64,000 nt of DNA from Datisca glomerata (taxonomy: Eukaryota; Streptophyta; Magnoliopsida; Cucurbitales; Datiscaceae). Of the stretch, positions 1 through 9,645 are shown piece by piece. The stretch covers positions 1 through 64,000 of the forward strand of contig QANY01013824.1 of the NCBI GenBank assembly GCA_003255025.1, given 5' to 3'. The notes beneath the pieces are model-generated. The model had not been told where the DNA came from. It did not search any database and saw nothing but the letters and a program-made list of their open reading frames with translations. A program made the translations under genes and the position numbers. How positions within the stretch are numbered: position 1 is the stretch's first letter; every line of letters starts with the position of its first letter.

Positions 1-288
1 CCTAGGAACTGGAATCGACTTATCTCCTGGCTCCTTATGAAAGCTAGGAAAGGTTACTTCTTGAGCCTTATGTTGAAGCTTATGTTCAGCTCGTTTGTCT
101 ATCATATCTGGAGAGAGAGAAATAATCGAGTCTTTGAGGGCAAAATGAGGGACAAGAAAGTGGACTTGGCTTGCATTAGAAATGCCATTAAAGGTAGATT
201 TTTGAGTCTCAAAGGGTTTTCTGTGACTGAAGATAACAAAACCATTCAGCTTGCCTGGGGATTGAATGCCTCTATTTTTGACAATTAA
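1..288 (+). pseudogene. LINE-A ORF2 C-terminal tail (partial)
   Basis: The frame is open from base 1 to the TAA at 286-288. It encodes the tail after the zf-RVT region of plant LINE ORF2, with the FVYHIWRERNNRVFEG block that recurs in every LINE-A copy here. The frame enters from outside the window, so the apparent Met at 37 is not a real start. The catalytic RT core is upstream of the window. It is labelled pseudogene because only the 3' remnant can be seen; the visible part has no stop. Confidence 0.8.
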
Positions 289-471
289 GCTTGGTTCTTC
301 TGTTTCTTTAGGCTGTTATCACTTGTAATCTTCTGTTAGTGTTGGGGTGCCTCCAGCTTGTGTGTTGGCTGGTTCCTTGTTATTTGTGTCTTTTTCCTGG
401 GGTATACCCCTTGTATATTTGTATGTTTTCTTCTTCGGTTTATACAATTTTTTAATTTACCCAAAAAAAAA
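1..471 (+). mobile_element. LINE-A copy 1, 3' end (cut by window edge)
   Basis: This is the 3' end of an L1-type non-LTR retrotransposon: the last ~96 codons of ORF2, a 3' UTR and a short A-run at 463-471. The UTR holds the GGGGTATACCCC hairpin near 400 and the terminal TTCGGTTTATACAATTTTTT motif. It is nearly identical to the 3' ends at 39085-39548 (+) and 9646-10110 (-). Satellite begins right after the A-run, so the element inserted into the array. The left TSD lies outside the window. Confidence 0.9.
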
Positions 472-473
472 TT

Positions 474-1893
474 TCCATTTGGTCTTTTTGACTCCGTATA
501 GCTCGAGGAGCACCTAAAACAAACACAACACTCAAAATTCTTATCCAAAACGTGTTTTGGGTGTCAAAAGTCAGTTTGAGTACATGACATGCCCAAAAGA
601 TCCAAGTTTAGCCAAGTTTGTCTAGTTTGGGACTAAACACTTCCGATTAGGTATTTTTTTACCTCGGATGGCACTAGAAGCACCTAAAACAATCACAACG
701 CTCCAAATTTTTATTCCAAAAGCCTTTTGGGTATCAAATGTCAGTTTGAGTACATGACATGCCCAAAAGGTCAATGTTTAGCCATGTTCATCTATTTTGG
801 GCCTAAACACTTCCCATTGGGTATTTTTGGCTCCGTATTGCACCTGAAGCACCTAAAACTTCTACAAGACTCCAAAATCTTATCTTAAACTTATTTTTGG
901 TGTGAAAAGTCAGTTTCTAGTACATGTCATTTCCAAAAAATCTGAGTTTAGCCAAGTTCATCTAATTTGGGCCTAAACATGTCCGATTGTGTTTTTTTAC
1001 TCCCGTGTGGCACTAGAAGCACCGAAAATGATGACAGGACTCCATATTCTTATTCCAAACATGTTTTAGGTGTCAAAAGTCGGTTCGGGTACATGACATG
1101 CCCAATTGATCCATGTTTAACCAAGTTCATCTAGTTTGTGCCTAAACACATCCCATTAGATCTTTTTGACTCTGTATGGCACTAGAAATACCTAAAACGA
1201 CCAAAACACTCCAAATTCTTATCCCAAACATGTTTCGGATGTCAAAAATATGTTCGAGTACATGCCATGCTTAAAAAATCCAAGTTTAGGCAAGTTCATC
1301 TAGTTTGAGCCTAAACACATTCCATTGGGATCTTTTTGACTCCTCATGGCACTTGAAGCACCTAAAATGATTAATAACTCCAAATTCTTATCCTAAATTT
1401 GTTTTAGGCGTGAAAAGTCTGTTCGAGTGCATGTCATGCCCAAAAGATCCAAGCTTAGCTAAGGTCATCTAGTTTGAGCCTAAAAAATCCCATTGGGTCT
1501 TTTTGACTCTGTATGGCACTAGAAGTATCTTAAACGACTGTAACACTCTAAATTCTTGTCCCAAACGTGTCTTGGGTTTAAAAAGTCACTTCGAGTGGAT
1601 GACATGCCCAAAAGATCCAAGTTTGGCCAAGTTCATCTAGTTTGGGCCTAAACATGTCCCAAGTGGTATTTTTGACTCCGTATGTTACTAGAAGCACCTA
1701 AAACGACAGCAACAATCCAAATTCTGATCCCAAATGTGGTTGGGTGTCAAAATTTTGTTCCAGTACGTTACATGCCCAAAAGATCCAATTTTAGCTAAGT
1801 TCATCTAGTTTGGGCCTAAACATGTCCCATTGGGTCTTTTTGACTCCGCATGGCACACTAGAAGCATCTTAAGCGGTCACAACACTCCAAATT
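474..1893 (+). repeat. ~169 bp satellite, block 1
   Basis: About 8.4 head-to-tail monomers. Landmarks in order are TTTAGCCAAGTTCATCTAG, TTTGGGCCTAAACAC, TCTTTTTGACTCCGTATGG, CACTAGAAGCACCTAAAA, CCAAATTCTTATCCCAAAC and GTCAAAAGTCAGTTCGAGTA. Monomers differ by scattered substitutions and small indels. The block ends at AACACTCCAAATT (1881-1893), which is repeated at 20484-20496 as the TSD of the LINE-C insertion. Confidence 0.95.
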
Positions 1894-1904
1894 AACTCAC
1901 ACAT

Positions 1905-2944
1905 GATGAAGAAAGTTTCTACAAACAAAAATCAAGAGTTCAATGGCTAAACTGGGAAACCAAAATTCTTTTTTATTTTTTCAGAATATGAAAAAGAGAA
2001 GAATCAGATCAAGAATTACACACCTGACACACCAGGGACCAAGCATTTCTGACCCTAAGAAGGTTAAGGATCACATCTTTCAATACTATGTAGACCTTTT
2101 GGGTACCCCTAGCCCACCCCCAAATATTAATTGTAGCATATTGGAAATGGCTCTCCCTAATAAACTGGACTCGCAAGGCAACAATTTGATATCACCTATC
2201 AGTGCTGAGGAGGTCAAAAGTACTCTCTTTAGAATGGGAAGTGACAAAGCCCCAGGCCCTGATGGATTCATATCTAGCTTCTTCAAAAAAGCTGGCATAT
2301 TGTAGGGTGTGAGTTACACAGGCTATATTGGAGTTCTTTCAGGCATGGAACCTCTTGAAAGAAGCTAATTCTACAGCAATCTCCCTCATTCCTAAGGTCC
2401 CAAACCTCACTTTTGTTGGTGACTTTAGATCCATTTCATGTTGTAATGTCATTTACAAATGCATTACCAAGATCCTTACTGAAAGAATGAAGCCCTTGCT
2501 CCCTAATCTTATAAATCAGAATCAAAGTGTTTTCATCCCAGAAAGAAGGATAGCTGACAATATCTTCCTCTCACAAGAACTTCTTAGGAGCTATCATAGA
2601 TCTTTGGGAATGCCAAGATGTGCATTAAAACTGGACTTCAAGAAAGCATATGACAGTGTGAATTGGGTGTTAATTGGTAAAGCTCTACAATGCCTTAATT
2701 TCCCAGATCTTTTCATCTCCTGGATTATGGAGTGCATCTCCTCTCCTTCTTACTCTATTAAGATAAATGGGGAACCTCATGGCTATTTCAGAGGAGCCAA
2801 AGGTATTAGGCAAGGGGACCCCATTTCCCCATACCTATTTGTGATTATCATGGAGATCCTTACTGGCTTACTACAATTTGCAGCTGCACATGCTGAGTTT
2901 CAGTACCATTGGAGATGTGAGAAGCTAAAAATTATGAATCTTTG
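1905..2944 (+). pseudogene. LINE-C ORF2, segment 1 (RT fingers/palm)
   Basis: Reverse transcriptase of the L1 type. Visible blocks are KAPGPDGF (motif 0/1 region), STAISLIPKVPN, FIPERRIADN (for the usual FxPGRxIxDN), KKAYDSVNW and GIRQGDPISPYLFV. Single-base losses break the frame near 1942 (before the lysine of the KLGNQNS block) and near 2292 (KAWHIVG). A G-to-E change hits the PGR motif. The segment stops exactly before the FADD catalytic block, where gypsy-1 inserted; the block resumes at 11992. Confidence 0.9.
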
Positions 2945-3745
2945 TGTTAAGGATCAAACTACACACCAAGTTCCAAGGATTCAACATCTTAAAGATGAGA
3001 TAATCAAGAAGGCAAGGAGCAAGTTCAAGAGATTTCTAGTCCAATTAGCATGCCTCAAGGACCAATAACAAGGTCGCGGTCTAAGAAGCTTCAACAAGCT
3101 TTAATCCACCAGTTGCAAGGCATAGTCAATTCAGCTAGTGAAGGTCTACAAGGACATCAAAGCTTTGGGATAAGTGCAACACGAGTCCAGTACAACTTGG
3201 TTCAAGTCCAAGCTATTAATGGGTTGGATTAAGTATGTAATGGGTCATTTTTGTGTTACCTTTTGGGGTGAACGAAATTTGACTTTATTTAGAGTCCATT
3301 AGTTTTATTTAGCTTTATATAGTCTATTCTTAATAATTTTTTAAAATATAATTAGTTTAGTTTCCTATTCTTGTGTTTTAGGATTTTAGGAAACCTTTGT
3401 AAAGGCTATAAATATGCCTTGCTAGAATGTTTTAAGGGACCAGAATTTTAATTTAAGAAAAAAACCAAAAGGTTGTTTTGCTTTTATCTTTGTGTTCTTG
3501 AGTAGAATACATGTTTTGAGAAACATTCAAGTAGATTGATCACCTTCTTGTGGAGTGTTTCGAAACTAGAATTCAGAAACAAGTTTTCTTTATTCTAGTT
3601 CTTGCTCATCTATCTAAGAAATCTGTTTTTCTAGCCTTTTCTTAGGGGTTATTGCCAAATTGGGTATTGGGATTTTCACGTTAATGCTTCGTGGGTTCCT
3701 ATACATAAAGGGGTTCTCAAGCTTATTCTTGGAGGTTCCGTATCA
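2945..3745 (+). repeat. gypsy-1a 5' LTR
   Basis: 801 bp, starting TGTTAAGGATC and ending GGTTCCGTATCA. It is closely similar to the LTRs at 8167-8954, 31968-32767 and 48831-49631. A TATA-box candidate TATAAATA sits at 3407-3414. The first ~285 bp can encode the C-terminus of pol (SPGPITR-type motif), because the 3' LTR overlaps the pol frame. Confidence 0.92.
3407..3414 (+). promoter_or_regulatory. Candidate TATA box in gypsy-1 LTR
   Basis: TATAAATA occurs in the context AAAGGCTATAAATATGCC. It is kept at 8632-8639, 11648-11655 and 32429-32436, but changed to TACAAATA in the 3' LTR at about 49295. Position within the LTR fits a Pol II promoter at the U3/R border; transcription itself cannot be seen from sequence. 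Confidence 0.55.
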
Positions 3746-3747
3746 TT

Positions 3748-3759
3748 TGGTATCAGAGC
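3748..3759 (+). other. Primer binding site (initiator tRNA-Met) of gypsy-1a
   Basis: TGGTATCAGAGC begins two bases after the LTR end. It is the standard complement of the 3' end of plant initiator tRNA-Met used by many plant LTR retrotransposons. Confidence 0.9.
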
Positions 3760-3954
3760 TTTGGCTCTAGATCAGGTTTTATCTCTGTAAAATTTCATTT
3801 CTTTAACTCTGATTTCTTGCATTTTTCTTGTTCTTTTGAATTCAATTTTGGGTTTATAGTTGTAGTTCAAGAAAAAAAGAAGAAAATTTGTGCAAAAGAA
3901 ATAGCACGTATAAAAAGAAGAAGAAGAAGAAGAGAGAATTTCGTTCGAAAAAAA

Positions 3955-4330
3955 AGGAACGAAAATAGTTATCTTCCTAATTCTAGGAAGATAAATTTTC
4001 TAAATTTGTTACTTTCCTAATTGTAGGAAGTTCTTTATTTCTAAATCCATTACTTTCTAAATTGATCACTTTCCTAAATTCTCTACTTTCTTAAATTCAC
4101 TACTTTCCTAATTTAGTCTCTTTCCTAAATTCATTTTTTCCTAAATTAGTTACTTTCCTAAGTTCTTTACTTTCCTAACTTCATTACTTTCCTAAAATTA
4201 GTTACTTTCCTAAATTATTTACTTTCCTAACTTCAATACTTTCCTAAAATTAGATACTTTCCTAATTTCATTACTTTCCTAAAATTGTTAGTTTCCTAAA
4301 TTCGTTACTTTGCTAAATTTGTTTCCTGTT
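3955..4330 (+). repeat. TTTCCTAAATT-type leader repeats of gypsy-1a
   Basis: About 20 degenerate direct repeats of 14-18 bp with core TACTTTCCTAAATT lie between the PBS and gag. The same array is at 32995-33412 in gypsy-1b with a different number of units. It is non-coding. Confidence 0.85.
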
Positions 4331-4531
4331 CAACTTGTTTTGAAAATTTCAGTTTTGAAATTCTACACATTACAAGCTATTTGAATTGTTTTAAAAGTGT
4401 GATTCACCTAAGAACATGAAAGAATAAGGTTTACCCAAAAAAACATGAAAGAATAAGCTAGAGTGATGTGAGGAAAACCATGAGTGAATTTTTTTTGTTT
4501 TTGAGTTAAACACTAGTGACACTCATCTTGT

Positions 4532-4566
4532 GAGTGTAAACACGTGAGGGAGTGCTTGTGAGGTCC
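4532..4566 (+). promoter_or_regulatory. Conserved pre-gag leader motif (gypsy-1a)
   Basis: GAGTGTAAACACGTGAGG followed by TTGTGAGGTCC lies 37 bp upstream of the gag ATG at 4603. The same block precedes gag in gypsy-1b (33562-33596) and in the otherwise diverged gypsy-2 (16830-16864). Its function is unknown; a leader or packaging role is only a guess. Confidence 0.6.
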
Positions 4567-4602
4567 TTGAATTATTTTTGTTTCTTACATTCTATTGCAG
4601 TA

Positions 4603-5448
4603 ATGTCAAACCAAAGTGGAGATAATGATATTGGTCATGTTCCTGATGCTATGCTACGTGAGGCTCAACGAGGAGAGTTTACACGTTTTAATCGAAATAT
4701 GGAGGCTATGAGGGATGCATTAGAGCGTATGGATGCAAGGTTGCAGGCGGTTGAAAGAGCAACACCAAATAACAATGAAAGCGATGAGGAGGAGGTGCCT
4801 GAATTTGAGAGTTGGAGTGAGGGGAGCATTGAAGAACCGATTAGGGGTGATGTGTTGGTTACAAGACGTGCTCTTAACACCCAATTGAAGGAGGATTGTC
4901 ATGAGCAGAAGCGAGAGAACTTGTTCCATACAAGGTGTCATGTTAAAGGCAAGGCATGTAGTATGATTATCGATGGTGGGAGTTGCACTAATGTGGTGAG
5001 TACAAGCTTGATTAATCGATTGGGGTTGGCTACTACACTACACCCACGACCATACAAGCTTAAGTGGCTTAATGATTATGGTGAGGTGAATGTGAATAGG
5101 CAATCTACTATCTCATTTTCAATTTGTAAATATCATGATGAGGTGTTGTGTGATGTGGTTCCTATGAATGCTGGAGATATTTTTCTTGGTAGGCCGTAGC
5201 AATTTGACAGGAGAGCTATGCATGATGGGTACCTCAATAGGTATTCATTCACCAAGGATGGATAGAAAACCATACTAACACCACTTTCCTCAAAAGAAGT
5301 GTATGAAGACCAATGTAAAATGTAAATGATGAGAGTGGAGGCTGAAAAGAAAGAAAAAGAGAGCCAGAAAAGTGCTTTAGAGAGTGAAAACAAAAAGAGT
5401 GAAAAAAAGAGGGAAAAGAAAAAGGAGAGAGAAGTGCAAAGAGTGTGA
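4603..5448 (+). pseudogene. gypsy-1a gag-protease, in-frame gag deletion
   Basis: Start ATG at 4603 (MSNQSGDNDIGHVP) matches the gag start of gypsy-1b at 33633. Compared with that copy about 1 kb is missing, namely the capsid and CCHC knuckle, so the N-terminal coiled-coil-like segment (MDARLQAVERATPN) runs directly into the acidic NESDEEE linker and the aspartic protease. The protease has SMIIDGGSCTNVVS with the catalytic Asp. A TAG at 5197-5199 replaces the Trp of GRPWQFDR. The region after it is a Glu/Lys-rich linker with more stops. The element could not make capsid. Confidence 0.88.
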
Positions 5449-5466
5449 GTTTAGTAGCCAAGGCAA

Positions 5467-6900
5467 GTGAGGTTAGACATGCATTGCTCCAATCGGCCAA
5501 TATTTGTACTGTACAAAGGGGTTTATTTTGTAACTAATGAACTTAACCCCTCTTTGCCCAGTGTGTTTGTTGATCTTTTGGAGGAATTGGAAGACATGTT
5601 TCCTGAGGAGATGCCAAGTGGTTTACCACCAATTAGAGACATAGAACATCAAATTGACTTCATTCCCGGAGCTTCCATAACAATAGGCCAGCATATAGAA
5701 CAAATCCAAGTGAGACAAAGGAGATCCAAAAACAAGTGGAAGAGTTGCTAGCTAAGGGGTATGTGAGGGAGAGCCTAAGTCCTTGCTCGGTTCCTGTTAT
5801 TCTTGTGCCAAAGAATGATGGAAGATGGAGGATGTGTGTGGACTGTCGAGCCATCAATAAAATCACTGTAAAGTATCGTCACCCTATTCTTAGGTTAGAT
5901 GACATACTTGATGAATTATATGGTTTTTGTTTGTTCTCTAAGATAGACTTGAAATCTGGTTATTATCAAATTCGAATGAATTTTGGAGACGAATGGAAAA
6001 CAGCGTTTAAGACAAAGTATGGGTTGTATGAGTGGCTTGTTATGCCATTTGGTCTTACTAATGCACCTAGCACATTCATGAGATTGATGAACCATGTGTT
6101 GCGTGAGTACTTGGGAAAGTTTGTTGTTGTTTACTTTGATGATATTCTCATTTACTCTAAGTGCTTAGATGATCATATCATGCATGTACGTCAAGTACTA
6201 GAAATACTTAGGCAAGAAAAGTTGTATGCTAACCTTAAGAAGTGTAGTTTTTGCATGGAGAGGGTTAATTTTCTTGATGTTGATGAGGACAAAGTAAGAG
6301 CCATTAAGGAATGACCAAGACCTAAGAATGCTAGTGAGGTGAGGAGCTTTCATGGGCTTGCTGGTTTCTATAGGAGATTCATTAGGGATTTTAGCACAAT
6401 AGCCGCTCCTTTGAATGAGTTAGTTAAGAAGAATTTTGGTTTTGTTTGGACTGAGGCGCAAGAACATGCATTTAATGAACTTAAGGATAAATTATGTGCT
6501 GCACTTTTGCTTACTTTACCTAACTTTGATAAAACTTTTGAGATTGAATGTGATGCTAGTGGCATAGGAATTGGAGCTGTTTTGATGCTGGACCAAAGAC
6601 CACTATCGTACTTTAGTGAGAAGTTAAGTGGGGCAGCCTTGAAGTATCCACTGACCATGACAATGAATTATATGCTTTGGTTCGAGCTCTGCAAACATGG
6701 CAGCATTATTTACGGCTAGGGAGTTTGTGATACACACTGACCATGAAAGTTTATAGCATTTAAAGTGTCAAGATAAGCTGAATCGTAGGCATGGTATATG
6801 TGTGGAGTTCATTGAAACATTCCCATGTGATTAAGTATAAAGGTAAAGAGAATGTAGTTTCGGATGCATTATCCAGAAGGTATACTCTACTTAATACTCT
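5467..6900 (+). pseudogene. gypsy-1a reverse transcriptase and RNase H
   Basis: Ty3/gypsy RT: FPEEMPSGLPP and HQIDFIPGA at the N-terminus, then [44 protein letters not shown] and the catalytic [12 protein letters not shown]. RNase H follows with [17 protein letters not shown] and the terminal DALSRR. Defects are a frameshift near 5735, a ~25-codon loss after MERVNFL (near 6275), a TGA for Trp in KEWPRPKN (6312-6314), and a frameshift in RNase H near 6650-6720. The catalytic Asps survive but the frame is dead. Confidence 0.9.
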
Positions 6901-8413
6901 TAGTGCTAAATTGTTGGGTTTTGAGCATATTAAGGATTTGTATCAATATGATGATGATTTTGGTGAAATATATGCATCTTGTGATCGGGGGCTGTTTCGG
7001 ATGATTTTTTACTTGTTTGATGATTTCTTGTTTAAGAGAAATAGGTTGTGCATTCCTAAGTGTTCTATGAGAAAATTGTTGATTAAGGAAGCACATGGAG
7101 GAGACTTAATGGGACATTTTGGGGTAAATAAGACCTATGAGATGCTGTTTGCATTATTTCTTTTGGCCTGGTATGAAACATGATGTGCATAAGGTTTGTA
7201 AGCATTGCATTACAAGTAGAGAAGCTAAGTCTAGGTTGAAACCGCATGGGTTGTATACACCACTACTTGTTCCTAGTGAACCTTGGACAGATTTGTCTAT
7301 GGATTTTGTGCTTGGATTGCCTAGAACTAGAAAAGGCCGTGATAATATCTTTGTCGTGGTTGATAGATTTAGTAAGATGGCTCATTTTATACCATGTCAT
7401 AAAACTGATGATGCTAAGTTGATTGCTAATTTATTTTTCAAAGAAGTTGTGTGATTACATGGCATACCTAAGAGCATTGTTAGTGATAGAAATGTTAAGT
7501 TTTTGAGTCACTTTTGACGTGTGTTATGGGGAAAGTTAGGAACTAAGTTATTATTTTCAACTACTTGTCACCCTCAAACTGATGGGCAAACTGAGGTAGT
7601 TAATAGGACGTTGATTACTTTACTTAGGGCAATCATAGAAAAGAACATTAGGACATGGGAGGATTGTTTACTATTTGTGGAGTTTGCTTACAATAGGGCT
7701 GTTCATAGCACTACTCATTGTTCACCGTTTGCGATTGTTTATGAATTTAATCCGCTCACTCCTATTGATTTATTACCATTGCCATCTAACAATTTTGTAA
7801 GTGTTGATCCTAATTGTAAGGTAGATTTGGTGAACAAGTCATAAGCAGTTAAAGAGAGGATTGAAAAGCAAAATGCTCAAGTCGCTTCACGTGTGAATAA
7901 GGGACGAAAACCAATGATTTTTCAGCCGGGAGATTGGGTTTGGCGCATTTTCGTAAAGAGAGGTTTCCACTTCAAAGAAAGTCCAAGCTGAGCCCAAGAG
8001 GCGATGGTCCTTTTCAAATTCTTGAAAGGATTAATGACAACGCATACAAAGTTGACCTGCTAGGTGAGTATAATGTTAGTGCTTCTTTTAATGTGGCTGA
8101 TTTAAGTCCTTTTGATGTAGGTGATGCATTAGATTCAAGGTCGAATCCTTTTGAGGAGAGGGGAAATGTTAAGGATCAACCTACACACCAAGTTCCAAGG
8201 ATTCAACATCTTAAAGATGAGCATAATCCAGAAGGCAAGGAGCAAGTTCAAGAGGTTTCTAGTCCAATTAGGGTGTCTCCAGGACCAATAACAAGGCTGC
8301 GGTCTAAGAAGCTTCAACAAGCTTTAATCCATCATTTTCAAGGCTTAGTCAATTCAGTTAGTGAAGGTCTACACGGACATCAAAGCTTTGGGATAAGTGC
8401 AGCACAAGTCTAG
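6901..8413 (+). pseudogene. gypsy-1a integrase with C-terminus inside LTR
   Basis: The zinc-binding region (EAHGGDLMGHFG, then CKHC) is followed by the core with Asp in [10 protein letters not shown], Asp in IVSDRN and Glu in [11 protein letters not shown]. The C-terminal domain reads FNVADLSPFDVGDALDSR. Stops and frameshifts occur near 7160, 7452, 7516, 7842 and 7930. The frame then crosses into the 3' LTR (from 8167) and ends at 8413 with a basic GPITRLRSKKLQQAL tail. I see no classical chromodomain. A pol frame running into the LTR is reported for some plant CRM-type elements; I take that only as a hint at the clade. Confidence 0.85.
8154..8166 (+). other. Polypurine tract of gypsy-1a
   Basis: GGAGAGGGGAAA abuts the LTR start TGTTAAGG. 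It lies inside the pol frame (FEERGN codons). The equivalent in gypsy-1b is at 48818-48830. Confidence 0.8.
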
Positions 8414-8954
8414 TACTACTTGGTTCAAGTCAACGTTACTAATGGGTTGAATTAAGTATGTAATGGGCCATTTTTGTGTTACCTCTTGGGCAGAACGAAA
8501 GTTGACTTTTTTTAGAGTCCATTAGTTTTATTTAGCTTGATATAGTCTATTCTTAATTATTTTTTTAAAAATTTAATTAGGTTAGTTTCCTATTCTTGAG
8601 TTTTAAGATTTTAGGAACCCTTTGTAAAGACTATAAATATGCCTTGCTAGAATGTTTGAAGGGTCTAGAATTTTATTTGAAGAAAAACCAAAAGGTTCTT
8701 TTGCTTTTATCTTTGACTTCTTGAGTAGAATACATGCTTTAAGAAACATTCAAGTAGATTGATCGCCTTCTTTGTGGAGTGTTTCGAAACTGGAATTCAG
8801 AAATAAGTTTTCTTTATTCTAGTTCTTGATCATCTATCTAAAAAATCTATTTTTCTAGCCTTTTCTTTGGGGTTGTTGCCAAATTGGTTATTGGGGTTTT
8901 CACGTTAATGCTTCATGGGTTCCTATACATAAAGGGGTTCTCGATTCCGTATCA
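8167..8954 (+). repeat. gypsy-1a second (middle) LTR
   Basis: 788 bp, starting TGTTAAGGATC and ending TTCCGTATCA. It lacks ~18 bp just before its end (the AAGCTTATTCTTGGAGG part). It is followed not by a TSD but by an inverted satellite monomer, which shows it was once the terminal LTR of a copy sitting in satellite DNA. Confidence 0.88.
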
Positions 8955-9120
8955 CTTTTGAAACCCAAAACACGTTTGGGATAAGCATTTGGAGTTTTGT
9001 GGTCGTTTTAGGTGCTTCTAGTACCAAACAAAGTCAAAAGGTCCCAATGGGAGGGGTTTAGGCCCAAACTAGACAAACTTGTCTAAACATGGATCTTTTG
9101 GGCATGACATATATTCGAAC
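8955..9120 (-). repeat. Single inverted satellite monomer inside gypsy-1a
   Basis: This is one ~166 bp copy of the 169 bp satellite in minus orientation (for example AAACCCAAAACACG, GTGCTTCTAGTACC, TTTAGGCCCAAACTAG). It is the only minus-strand monomer found. It lies between an LTR end and a duplicated integrase fragment. Confidence 0.9.
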
Positions 9121-9342
9121 TGCATTTTCGTAAAAAGAGGTTCCCCTTCAAAGAAAGTCCAAGCTGAGCTCAAGAGGCGATGGTCCTTTTCAAATTCTTG
9201 AAAGGATTAATGACAAGGCATATAAAGTTGACCTGCCAGGTGAGTATAATGTTAGTGCTTCTTTTAATGTGGCTGATTTAAGTCCTTTTGATATAGGTTA
9301 TGCATTAGATTCGAGGACGAATCCTTTTGAGGAGTGGGGAAA
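9121..9342 (+). pseudogene. Duplicate gypsy-1 integrase C-terminus
   Basis: This repeats 7945-8166: the FHFKESPS/GDGPFQILERIND region through FNVADLSPFDIG to the polypurine tract, joining the third LTR at 9343. It is a second 3' end of a gypsy-1 element. Confidence 0.87.
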
Positions 9343-9645
9343 TGTTAAGTATCAAACTACACACTAAGTTCCAAGGATTCAACATCTTAAAGATGAGCAT
9401 AATCAAGAAGGCAAGGAGCAAGTTCAAGAGGTTTCTAGTCCAATTAGCATGCCTCAAGGACCAATAACAAGGTCGCAGTCTAAGAAGCTTCAACGAGCTT
9501 TAATCCACCATTTGCAAGGCGTAGTCAATTCAGCTTGTGAAGGTCTACAAGGACATCAAAACTTTGGATAAGTGCAACACGAGCCAGTACAACTTGGTTC
9601 GAGTCCAGTACAACTTGGTTCGAGTGAAGTACAACTTGGTTCAAG

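Noticed and set aside
474..1893. CENP-B-box-like sequence around AGTTCGAGTAC in the satellite
   Set aside because: TTCG is present but the required downstream A-NN-CGGG part is not.
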